Position numbers and translations under genes: made by a program. The notes below the pieces were generated by a model that did not search any database, was not told where the DNA came from, and saw only the letters and a list, made by a program, of their open reading frames with translations. Positions 46,763 to 54,511 of a stretch of 64,000 nucleotides of DNA are shown in pieces. The stretch is from Nonomuraea sp. SYSU D8015 (lineage in GTDB: Bacteria > Actinomycetota > Actinomycetes > Streptosporangiales > Streptosporangiaceae). The stretch's first letter is position 1; each line of letters opens with the position of its first letter. Where the stretch lies: NCBI RefSeq assembly GCF_008065375.1, contig NZ_VJYI01000008.1, forward strand, positions 310,001-374,000. The letters run 5' to 3'.

Positions 46763-48247
46763 ATGAAGGTCGCAGGCGAGATCGTGCTCGGGATCGACCT
46801 GGGCTCCACCACGACCAAGGTCGTCGCGGTGGACCGAGCGCATCAGCTGGTCCTGACGGTCGAGCGCCCGGCCCCGATGCGCACCGGGCGCGACGGCGAA
46901 GTCGTGCACGACCCCGGAGAGGTGCTCGCCGGGGTGTACGACGCGGTGCGCGAGAGCGGCGAAGTCTGCGCGCGACGCGGCCTCGCGGTGCGTGGGCTGT
47001 CCTTCAGCGCCGCCATGCACACGCTGCTCGCGCTCGGCACCTCCCACGATCCGCTGACTCCCGCGCTGAGCTGGGCCGACACCCGCTCGGCCGGCGTCGC
47101 CCGGCGCTTGCGCGCCGATGGAGGCGGCGCGCAGTTGCACCAGGCGACCGGCACTCCCGTGCATCCCATGTCGCCGCTCACCAAGCTCGCCTGGCTCCGC
47201 GAGCACGAGCCCGAGCTCTTCCGGCGTACGACCCGCTGGTGTGGACTGAAAGATCTCGTCCTGCTCCGGTTCACCGGCCGGCTGGTGACCGACCTCTCCT
47301 GTGCGTCGGGCATGGGGCTGCTGGACCTGCGGACCTCCCGATGGCACGGACCCGCGCTGGACGTCGCCGGAGTGTCCGGCGATCGGCTGCCGGAGCTCGT
47401 ACCGCCCACCGAGGTATTGACGCTGCTTCCTGAGCCGGCCCACGCACTGGGGCTGCCCGCGGGGCTGCCCGTGATCGCCGGTGCCGGGGACGGCCCGCTG
47501 GCCAACCTCGCCGTAGGCGCCACCGTCCCGGGAATGGCGGCTCTGTCCCTCGGCACCAGCGGGGCCCTCCGGGTCGTACGCGACCGGCCGGGTGTGGACG
47601 AGCAGGGCCGCGTGTTCTGCTATTACCTCGCCGACGGGCTGTGGGTGCTCGGCGGCGCGGTCAGCAACGCCGGGGTGGTGGCCCAGTGGGCGGCCGAGTC
47701 GTTCGGCGGCGCCGACCTCGCCGATCTCCTCAAGGAGGCGGCCCAGGTGGAACCCGGCGCCGAGGGTCTGATCGGGCTGCCCCACCTGCTCGGCGAACGC
47801 GCCCCGTGGTGGGATCCGGACAGTCGGGGCGCCCTGGTCGGGCTACGGCGCGGACACGGCAGAGCGCATCTGACCAGGGCCATGATCGAGGGTGTCGGGC
47901 AGCAGCTCGCGCTGGTACGCGACTCGGTGGTCGCGGCCGGGTCGTCGATCACCGCGGTGCGGGCCACCGGCGGTGCGCTGCGCTCCCCGCTGTGGGCAGA
48001 CGTCCTCGCCGCCGCGCTCGACATGCCGCTGGAGATCGCGGACGACGCCGCCGGCTCCGGCTTCGGCGCCGCACTGCTCGGCTGGCGTGCTCTCGGTGCC
48101 CTGCCCTCACTGACCTCCGCGACGTCCGAGGCGGGCTTCCGTACCCATCGCACCGTGAAGCCCGAACCCGTGGCCGCGCGGCGGATGGCCGCCACGCGGC
48201 CTCTCACCGAGCAGTTGTACCGGATGTTGCGCGAGCTGCCCTGGTAG
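46763..48247 (+). CDS. gntK: Gluconokinase, FGGY family
   Basis: A 494-residue sugar-acid kinase expected to make 6-phosphogluconate. The ATP-binding start is IVLGIDLGSTTTKVVAVDRA, then LSWADTRSAGVARRLR, TGTPVHPMSPLTKLAWLRE and the FGGY signature PVIAGAGDGPLANLAVGA. The TPVHPMSPLTKL segment is typical of FGGY gluconokinases rather than xylulokinases. ATG at 46763 has GGAG 6 bases upstream; ATG at 46760 is one codon earlier. It lies 108 bases after the transporter on the same strand. Confidence 0.9.
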   Translation: MKVAGEIVLGIDLGSTTTKVVAVDRAHQLVLTVERPAPMRTGRDGEVVHDPGEVLAGVYDAVRESGEVCARRGLAVRGLSFSAAMHTLLALGTSHDPLTPALSWADTRSAGVARRLRADGGGAQLHQATGTPVHPMSPLTKLAWLREHEPELFRRTTRWCGLKDLVLLRFTGRLVTDLSCASGMGLLDLRTSRWHGPALDVAGVSGDRLPELVPPTEVLTLLPEPAHALGLPAGLPVIAGAGDGPLANLAVGATVPGMAALSLGTSGALRVVRDRPGVDEQGRVFCYYLADGLWVLGGAVSNAGVVAQWAAESFGGADLADLLKEAAQVEPGAEGLIGLPHLLGERAPWWDPDSRGALVGLRRGHGRAHLTRAMIEGVGQQLALVRDSVVAAGSSITAVRATGGALRSPLWADVLAAALDMPLEIADDAAGSGFGAALLGWRALGALPSLTSATSEAGFRTHRTVKPEPVAARRMAATRPLTEQLYRMLRELPW

Positions 48248-48258
48248 CGCCGGGCGGG

Positions 48259-49568
48259 TTACCGATCCGCCCGCATGGGACGGCTTTGGGTGGGAAGCCC
48301 GGTGACGACCGCTCCCGAGTCGCGCCGAAGGCGTACGGCCTCCGTGACGGCGGCGATCGGAAGCAGCGCGAGCAACATGAGCGCCACCTGGTATGCCCCC
48401 GCGGGTCCGCTCAGGCCGAGGAGCGGCACGAGATGCTGGGCGGCGCGCAGCGCCAGCGCGGCCAGTGCGATACCGAGACCGGTGGCCAACTGCTGGACGG
48501 TGCTGGTCAGCGCGCTGGCGCCGCTGGTCCGGTCCGGTCCGATGTCCGCGAAGCCGATCGTGGAATGGGCGCTGAGCGAGACCGAGCGGCACACACCGCT
48601 CGCGAACAGGGCGCACACCACCAGGACGAGCGGGGTGTGGGGGCCGAGCAGGGCGCACAGCACGACGCCGAGCAGGGCGCACAGCACGAAGGTCACCGCG
48701 GTCGCCACCCCGTTCGCCACGATCACCGTGCGGAAGCCGAAGCGGCGCAGCATCGGTGTGGTGAGGGGCTTGACGGCGATGTTTCCCGCGAAGACCGCGA
48801 TGAGGACCAGCCCGGCCATGACGGCACTCCAGCCGAAGGCCTCCTGGAACATCAGCGGAAGCAGGAAGGGGACGGCGCTGATGGCGGCCCGGAACAGCGC
48901 CCTGCTCGCGTTCGACACCCGGAAGGTCGGCACCCGCAGGATGGTGAGATCGAGCAACGGGCGGCCGCTGCGTAACAAATGACGGACCGTCAGTGCGCAC
49001 ACCACCGTTCCGGCGCCGAGCCAGGCCGCCGCCGCGCCCCAGCGGGCCGAAGCTCCACCGAAGAGCTCCAGGCCGTAGACCGCCGCTCCCAGCCCGGCGC
49101 CGCCGAGCGTGAAGCCCGCCCAGTCGAGCGCGGGCCGCTCCGCGTCCCGCAGGTCGGGCACCATCCGCAGAGCAAGGGGAAGCGCCACCACGCCGAGCGG
49201 CACGTTGATCAGAAAGATCCAGCGCCAGGAGGTGTAGGTGGTCAGCAGGCCGCCGAGCGCGGGCGCCAGGACGGGGGCGAGCAGTGCCGGCTACCGCGCA
49301 CAGCGCCGACGCGGCCGTGAACACCACGATCGCGCAGGCGAAGACGCGGCGGGCGCCGTAGCGGTCGGCGGCCCACCCGCTCACCGGGGATGAACACGGC
49401 CAGGGCGACGAGGTACGCGGTCATGGCAAGGTTGACGTCCACCGGCCGCACACCCAAGGAGGCCGCCATGTCGGGGGCGGCCGTCGAGATGATCGTGGCG
49501 TCCAGGTTCTCCATGAAGAACGCCCCGGCCACGAGCAGTGCCAGCCGCCGTCCGCCTCGTCCACTCAT
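48259..49568 (-). pseudogene. Decayed MFS exporter of the DHA2 (EmrB/QacA) type
   Basis: Three frames together encode one transporter. It starts at 49568 (GGAGG 8 bases upstream) with LALLVAGAFFMENLDATIIS and runs to LALAVFIP. There an extra G near 49386 shifts the frame to VSGWAADRYGARRVFACAIV. Near 49290 the sequence jumps from ALCAVAG to LLAPVLAPALGGLLTTYTSW in the third frame, skipping roughly 50 residues that normally hold the RxxQGxG segment. From there to 48259 the frame is intact through the remaining helices. Two independent lesions indicate a true pseudogene rather than one sequencing error. Confidence 0.85.
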
Positions 49569-50462
49569 CCCCGTGCCTCCCTGTCCGAGCACCGCCATCG
49601 TGGCACCCGGGCACGGGCCGGGTGGGGCCGGGTGGGGCCCTCCGCCGGCCGCGGCGGCGTCCGGCTCCCGCGAGGCGAAGCGGGCGTAGAGCGCGGCGGT
49701 CATCGCGGGCGCGGGCACCGCCAGGCGTACGGCCTCCTCCACCGTCCAGCGGCCCTCGCCGGAGTCGTCCACCCGGCCGGACAGGCGGGACAGGCGCGGG
49801 TCGTCGTCCAGGGCGCGGACCAGCAGGTCGAGCAGCCAGGAGCGCACGACCGTGCCGTGCCGCCAGGAGGCCAGCAGCTTGGGGACGTCGGGGACGTATT
49901 CGCTGGCCTCCAGCAGCTCGTAGCCCTCGGCGAGCGCCTGCATCATGCCGTACTCGATGCCGTTGTGCACCATCTTGGCGTAGTGACCGGCGCCGACGGG
50001 CCCGGCGTGGCACAGCCCGTCCGCATCGGGCGCGAGCGACTCCAGCAGCGGCCACACCTTCCGCACGTGCTCGTCCGCGCCACCGCACATGACGGCGTAG
50101 CCGTTCTCCCGTCCCCAGATGCCGCCGCTGACACCGCAGTCGACGTATCCGATGCCGTGCCCGGCCAGCATGCGGGCGTGCTCGGCGTCGTCGCTGAAGC
50201 GCGAGTTGCCCCCTTCTACGATCACATCGCCTGCTGACAGCAGGCCCGCCAGCTGCCGCAGGGCCTCGCGGGTCGGCTCCCCCGCGGGCAGCATCAGCCA
50301 CACCGCCCTGGGCGCGGCGAGCTTGCCCGCCAGCTCCTCCAGGGAGGCCACGTCACGGTCGGGAGAGGTACGGCTGTAGCCGACCACCTCGTGGCCCGAG
50401 GCCCGCCAGCGAGCGGCCATGTTGCCGCCCATGCGACCGAGGCCGACGATTCCTACCTGCAT
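49242..50462 (-). CDS. gnd: 6-phosphogluconate dehydrogenase (decarboxylating), run-on C-terminus
   Basis: The first 298 residues are a short-type 6-phosphogluconate dehydrogenase giving ribulose 5-phosphate. NAD(P) binding is GIVGLGRMGGNMAARWRASG, the substrate loop is DCGVSGGIWGRENGYAVMCGG and the catalytic Lys region is GAGHYAKMVHNGIEYGMMQA. The usual FGGH-type end is missing: after SREPDAAAA the frame passes through a period-10 repeat and has no stop, running 109 residues into the decayed MFS gene and ending at 49242. Removing one 10-bp unit restores a TGA overlapping the MFS ATG. AAGGA precedes the ATG. Function of the altered protein is uncertain. Confidence 0.85.
   Translation of the reverse strand: MQVGIVGLGRMGGNMAARWRASGHEVVGYSRTSPDRDVASLEELAGKLAAPRAVWLMLPAGEPTREALRQLAGLLSAGDVIVEGGNSRFSDDAEHARMLAGHGIGYVDCGVSGGIWGRENGYAVMCGGADEHVRKVWPLLESLAPDADGLCHAGPVGAGHYAKMVHNGIEYGMMQALAEGYELLEASEYVPDVPKLLASWRHGTVVRSWLLDLLVRALDDDPRLSRLSGRVDDSGEGRWTVEEAVRLAVPAPAMTAALYARFASREPDAAAAGGGPHPAPPGPCPGATMAVLGQGGTGMSGRGGRRLALLVAGAFFMENLDATIISTAAPDMAASLGVRPVDVNLAMTAYLVALAVFIPGERVGRRPLRRPPRLRLRDRGVHGRVGAVRGSRHCSPPSWRPRSAAC
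49615..49639. repeat. 10-bp tandem duplication at the gnd 3' end
   Basis: GGGCCGGGTG occurs twice in direct succession (49615-49624, 49625-49634) and is followed by a partial GGGCC. The unit is not a multiple of three, so one extra copy shifts the gnd reading frame. Confidence 0.85.
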
Positions 50463-50476
50463 TGATCTCAATCCTT

Positions 50477-51358
50477 TTAGGGAGAGTTGCGGAGAATGTC
50501 CAGGACGACGCTGTTGTCGAGGTGGCCGAGCCCTTCGGCGTCGATCGCCTCGTACAGCCGGGCGACGGCCGTGGAGAGCGGCAGCGCGGTCCGCGCACCG
50601 GCGGCGCTCTCCAGGACGAAGCCCAGGTCCTTGCGGAGGTAGCGGGCCTGGCCGGAGGGCGTGAAGTCCCCGGTGGACAGGTTGTGGCGTTTCTGGGTGA
50701 GCACTTCCGAGGAGGCGAGGCCCCCGGCCAGCACGTCGAGCAGCTCCGCCGGGTCGAGCCCGCCGCGTTCGGCGAGGAGCACGGCTTCGGCCAGGGCGAC
50801 CAGGGTTCCCGCGACGACGAGCTGGTTGCACGCCTTGGCGAGGGAGCCGGCGCCGATGTCGCCCATGCGGCGCACGGTCGAGCCCATGGTCTCCAGGTAC
50901 GGGCGGACGCGCGCGACGGCGTCCACCGGCCCGCCCGCCATGATCGATAACGTGGCGTCGCGGGCGCCGGTCACCCCGCCGCTGACGGGAGCGTCGATGA
51001 CCGTGACGCCGTACGGGCGCAGCCGCTCGGCCAGAGCACGCACACCACTCGGGGAGACGGTGCCCATCACGAGCAGGGTGTCCATGACCGGGCTTCCGGA
51101 GAGCAGCCCGTCCGGGCCGTCCAGCACCTCGGCCACCTGGGGCAGGTCGGGCAGCATGGTGATGACCACCGGCGCGGCGGCGCTCACCTGCGCCGGGCGG
51201 GCGGCGGTGCGGCAGCCGGCCGACGCGGCGGCCTCCAGCGGCGGGCGGGCGCGGTTCCAGGCCAGGACGTCGCATCCGTTCCTGGCGAGATTCGCCGCCA
51301 TCGGCAGGCCCATGGCGCCGAGCCCGACGAAACCGACGGTCTCCCGCACGGGCGTCAT
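50477..51358 (-). CDS. NAD(P)-dependent beta-hydroxyacid dehydrogenase
   Basis: A 293-residue member of the 3-hydroxyisobutyrate dehydrogenase family. Signatures are VGFVGLGAMGLPMAANLARNG (about 8-28), IDAPVSGGVTGARDATLSIMAGG and the catalytic Lys and Asn of GAGSLAKACNQLVVAGT. It belongs to the cyclase-led operon; the ATG overlaps the upstream 2-hydroxyacid dehydrogenase stop (ATGA), and gnd starts 14 bases after its end. It is a distant paralogue of the protein at 44162, so the island has two such enzymes. Confidence 0.88.
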   Translation of the reverse strand: MTPVRETVGFVGLGAMGLPMAANLARNGCDVLAWNRARPPLEAAASAGCRTAARPAQVSAAAPVVITMLPDLPQVAEVLDGPDGLLSGSPVMDTLLVMGTVSPSGVRALAERLRPYGVTVIDAPVSGGVTGARDATLSIMAGGPVDAVARVRPYLETMGSTVRRMGDIGAGSLAKACNQLVVAGTLVALAEAVLLAERGGLDPAELLDVLAGGLASSEVLTQKRHNLSTGDFTPSGQARYLRKDLGFVLESAAGARTALPLSTAVARLYEAIDAEGLGHLDNSVVLDILRNSP

Positions 51359-52413
51359 GAGCGGCCCTCCGCCCTGGCCGCCAGCGCGCCGAGCCGGTCG
51401 GCGAGGGCCGGCCGGTCGACCACCTCGCGATTGACCACGAACCGCGGCAGGCGACCGCCCGCGACGTCGAGCACGGCCTGGACGGCGCTGCCGCCGTTGC
51501 CTGCCGACATCTCGTCGGTCCAGGCCAGCGCGTGCGGGCTGAGGACGACGTTGTCCATGCGCAGCAGGGCGTTGCCGGGGTCGGGCGGTTCGGTCTCGAA
51601 CACGTCCAGGCCGGCGCCGCGGATGCGGCCCGACCGCAGCGCGTCGATGAGCGCGGCCTCGTCGACGATGGGACCGCGGGCGACGTTCAGCAGCACGGCC
51701 GTGGGCCGCATCAGGGCCAGCCGCCGCGCGTCGATCAGGTGGCGGGTCTCGTCGGTCAGCACGCACATGACGATCACGGCGTCGGCTTCCGCCATCACCG
51801 TGTCGACGTCCACGAGGCGGACGCCGAGCCGGCGGGCGGTCTCCGGCGGGCAGTACGGGTCGGCCGCGATGACCTCGACGTCGAACGGGTTCAGCAGCCC
51901 CACCAGGTCACCGGCGGTGTTGCCGAGGCCGATCAGGCCGATGCGGCGGCCGGTGAGCCCGCGGCCCATCCACCGGTCCTTCTCGGCCCAGCGCCCCTGC
52001 CGTACCAGCCGGTCCTTGGCGGTGAGATTGTGCAGGGCGGCCAGCAGGAGGGTGAGGGCGGCCGTGGCCACCGGGCGGCGCGCGCCGTCCGGCGTGATCG
52101 TCACCAGGGCGTCGTGACGGGTGCAGACGTCGAGGTCGACCGCGTCGTAGCCGACGCCGAAGCGGGCGAACAGCAGCGGAGGGCGGTCGAGTCCCGCGAA
52201 TGTGCGCTCGGTGACGGCGGGCGCGGCGAACAGCACGGCGTCCAGGCCGGCCACGTCCGCCGCGAGGAGTTCGCCGGTGTCACGCGGCAGGTAACGCCAG
52301 GCGATGCCGGCGGCGTCCAACTCGCCGAGCCGGATGTCTCCCCACACGTTGCGGCCGTGGTCGTCCAGGAAGTCCCGGCTGACGCCCACGGTGATCCGCG
52401 GACCGGCCGTCAC
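51355..52413 (-). CDS. D-isomer 2-hydroxyacid dehydrogenase
   Basis: A 352-residue NAD-dependent dehydrogenase. The cofactor fold is IGLIGLGNTAGDLVGLLNPFD (about 174-194), the Arg and Glu residues are in LLNVARGPIVDEAAL and DVFETEPPDPGN, and the His is in LSPHALAWTDEM. The GTG at 52413 overlaps the cyclase stop (GTGA), which fixes the start against a much longer open frame. It is the second gene of the minus-strand operon and differs clearly from the dehydrogenase at 41235. Substrate unknown. Confidence 0.88.
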   Translation of the reverse strand: MTAGPRITVGVSRDFLDDHGRNVWGDIRLGELDAAGIAWRYLPRDTGELLAADVAGLDAVLFAAPAVTERTFAGLDRPPLLFARFGVGYDAVDLDVCTRHDALVTITPDGARRPVATAALTLLLAALHNLTAKDRLVRQGRWAEKDRWMGRGLTGRRIGLIGLGNTAGDLVGLLNPFDVEVIAADPYCPPETARRLGVRLVDVDTVMAEADAVIVMCVLTDETRHLIDARRLALMRPTAVLLNVARGPIVDEAALIDALRSGRIRGAGLDVFETEPPDPGNALLRMDNVVLSPHALAWTDEMSAGNGGSAVQAVLDVAGGRLPRFVVNREVVDRPALADRLGALAARAEGRS

Positions 52414-53375
52414 AGGACCGCTATCGGGTTCACGGGCGACCCCGTCCCGCCGGGGATGTTCAGCGGCGCCACGGTGAGCATGAACGCGTAGCGGCCGGCG
52501 TCGGCGCAGGCGGCCGAGAGCGGCTCCAGATCCAGGTTGTCCAGCAGCGGCACACCCATGGCGGTGATGGCCAGCGCGTGCACGGGCGAATGCAGCCCCT
52601 CGACCGGGGACGGGCGCACGTCGCTGTCGCCGTCGGCGCCGAGCAGGGCGATCCCGCGTTCGGCCAGCAGTGGTATCGCGTCCACGTGGAAACCTGCGCT
52701 GGCAGCGTCGGGGTTCCAGGCGCCGAGCTCCGTGCGGCGGCGGAAGTGGCCCGAGCGCAGCAGCACCGCGTCGCCTTCGCCGATGGTCACGCCGAGCGCC
52801 TTCTCCGCGGCGAGGACGTCTTCGGCGTGCACGGCCTGCCCGGGTTCCAGCCAGTCGCTCCCGAGGACGGCGGGCAGGTCGAGGAGAACGCCTTTGGTGA
52901 CGAGCGGCCCAAGCGCTGCGACCGCGCCGAAACGCGCTCCCCCGGCGTCGACGACCTCGCGGGCGGTGCGGCCGTCGTAGAGCTGTCCGCGGTAGGCGAT
53001 GTGGGAGAGGGCGTCGAGGTGGCTGACGCCCTTGCCGTGGTAGTCGACGGCGATGAAGTCCTTGTGCGTGGCGGGCTCGGGGGCCTCCACGTCGCCGAGG
53101 TCGGACATGTAGTGCAGGGCGGGCTTGCCGTTGTCCGGGCCGGGCACGGTGTTCCACGGCAGCGCCATCGGAACGGTGACACCGGTGCGGACGAGTGCGG
53201 CGGCGCGCTTGACGTGCTCCGGGGTGACCCGGTTCCAGGCGCCGCGGTCGGCGGCGGTCCATCGGCCCCAGGTGCGTACGGCTGCGAAGAGCTCGTCGAA
53301 CTCCTGGCGGGAGAGACGGGGCCCGTTGTCGGGGGTGGCGGGTGGTGGCGGGGAGGCTTCCGGGCTACTGGTCAT
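52410..53375 (-). CDS. Cyclase (kynurenine formamidase-like) family hydrolase
   Basis: A 321-residue metal-dependent hydrolase of the cyclase family. The metal motif appears as DYHGKGVSHLDALSHIAYRG (about 105-124), a variant of HxGTHxDxPxH with Val-Ser for Gly-Thr. HALAITAMGVPLLDNLDLEPL near the C-terminus is another family segment. In a sugar-acid operon it may open a lactone or hydrolyse an amide; it need not act on formylkynurenine. It is the first gene of the operon, divergent from IclR regulator 2 across a 171-bp gap. Confidence 0.85.
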   Translation of the reverse strand: MTSSPEASPPPPATPDNGPRLSRQEFDELFAAVRTWGRWTAADRGAWNRVTPEHVKRAAALVRTGVTVPMALPWNTVPGPDNGKPALHYMSDLGDVEAPEPATHKDFIAVDYHGKGVSHLDALSHIAYRGQLYDGRTAREVVDAGGARFGAVAALGPLVTKGVLLDLPAVLGSDWLEPGQAVHAEDVLAAEKALGVTIGEGDAVLLRSGHFRRRTELGAWNPDAASAGFHVDAIPLLAERGIALLGADGDSDVRPSPVEGLHSPVHALAITAMGVPLLDNLDLEPLSAACADAGRYAFMLTVAPLNIPGGTGSPVNPIAVL

Positions 53376-53503
53376 CTGGTGCTCAGCGCTCCAAGGCTCG
53401 GAGGGGTGGGGTCGGCGGGCCCGCGTCGGCGCTACGGTCGGAAGGTCTCGACGACAAAGCGGGTGCGATGGCGTTGTCGTTCAGGGACGCAGGACGGACA
53501 ATA

Positions 53504-53529
53504 CCAATATGCTGAACGATGAACAGAAT
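53504..53529 (+). promoter_or_regulatory. Copy 2 of the shared 26-bp promoter/operator box
   Basis: CCAATATGCTG, then AACGATGA, then ACAGAAT, ending 17 bases before the IclR start at 53547. It matches the copy at 54433 at 21 of 26 positions. It lies between the divergent cyclase operon and the regulator, so it could control both. Confidence 0.68.
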
Positions 53530-53546
53530 GATGGGTGGAGTTGTTG

Positions 53547-54338
53547 GTGAGCGCAAGCGATCCGGGAAGCCTGGTCCCCGCGGTCACGCGGGCCGTGGCC
53601 ATCCTCGACACGCTCGGCGAAGCAGAGGGGCGCCCGCTGTCGGTCAGCGAGATAGCCCGCGCTCTCGGCCTGCCGAAATCCTCGACGGCGAACCTGTGCG
53701 CCACCCTGGAGACGGCGGGCATGATCGCGCGCAACGGCCAGGGCTTCAGCCTCGGACGCAAGCTGGTCGAGCTCGGCGGTCGCTACCTCGCCACGGTCGA
53801 CCAGCTGCGCGACTTCTACGAGCTGTGCCGGCGCAGCAAGCACATCTCCAGGGAGACCGCCAGGGTCGCCGTGCTGGACGGCATGGACGTGCTCTATCTG
53901 GGCCGATATGACGGCACACAGCCGCTGCGGCTGACGGCCAACATCGGCGACCGCTTCCCCGCCAACTGCACGGCGACCGGGAAGGCCATCCTGTCGACCC
54001 TGGACCCGGCGGTGGCCGAGGACCGCCTCCGCACGCGCCCCCTGGTCCGGCTGAGCGAGCGGTCGATCACCTCCGTGCCCGCCCTGCTGGCCGACCTGGA
54101 GGCGACCCGCGGGCGCGGCTACGCGATCGACGACGAGGAGACCACCGCGGGCATCGTGTGCCTGGCGGTGCCCGTCAGCGGGTTCCGCACGGACTCCGCG
54201 CCGTTCGCGATCAGCGTCACCGTGCTCAAGGCCCGGCTCGACGAGGAGTTCCGCGAGGCGCTGCTCGACGACCTGCGCGAGATCGCGGCGGGCATGGAGA
54301 ACCCGCTGCTGCCCAAGGGGGCCACCATGGGCGGCTGA
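53547..54338 (+). CDS. IclR family regulator 2
   Basis: A 263-residue regulator with a winged helix at about 10-70: PAVTRAVAILDTLGEAEGRPL, VSEIARALGLPKSSTANLCATL and MIARNGQGFSLGRKLVELG. The effector domain has ATGKAILSTLDPAVAEDRL and GRGYAIDDEETTAGIVCLAV. GTG at 53547 has GGAG 6 bases upstream; an earlier GTG at 53535 is in frame but lies inside the ribosome binding region. It likely controls the divergent cyclase operon and the ABC transporter downstream through the shared box. Confidence 0.92.
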   Translation: MSASDPGSLVPAVTRAVAILDTLGEAEGRPLSVSEIARALGLPKSSTANLCATLETAGMIARNGQGFSLGRKLVELGGRYLATVDQLRDFYELCRRSKHISRETARVAVLDGMDVLYLGRYDGTQPLRLTANIGDRFPANCTATGKAILSTLDPAVAEDRLRTRPLVRLSERSITSVPALLADLEATRGRGYAIDDEETTAGIVCLAVPVSGFRTDSAPFAISVTVLKARLDEEFREALLDDLREIAAGMENPLLPKGATMGG

Positions 54339-54360
54339 GCGGCGCCCCACCGACCTCTCG

Positions 54361-54396
54361 AGGCGGCCGTACGGAGATGACTCCGTACGGCCGCCT
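54361..54396. terminator. Perfect 15-bp hairpin after IclR regulator 2
   Basis: AGGCGGCCGTACGGA (54361-54375) pairs fully with 54382-54396 around a 6-base loop, 22 bases past the stop codon. No long U-tract follows. It should end the regulator transcript before the ABC transporter promoter. Confidence 0.75.
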
Positions 54397-54432
54397 TAAC
54401 TTTGCGGCAACAAATACCGCCTCAGCTATTGA

Positions 54433-54458
54433 CCAATATACTGGTCGATGTACAGGAT
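54433..54458 (+). promoter_or_regulatory. Copy 3 of the shared box with a promoter
   Basis: CCAATATACTG, then GTCGATGT, then ACAGGAT, ending 53 bases before the ABC ATPase start. TTGACC at 54429-54434 and CAGGAT at 54453-54458 form a -35/-10 pair with an 18-base spacer, so the box fills the promoter. The internal GACCAATATACTGGTC is itself a near palindrome. Confidence 0.68.
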
Positions 54459-54511
54459 TCTGTTCGTGCCGGTGGAACGGTCATCGGCCGAAGACCCCTC
54501 CGGAGAAGTCC

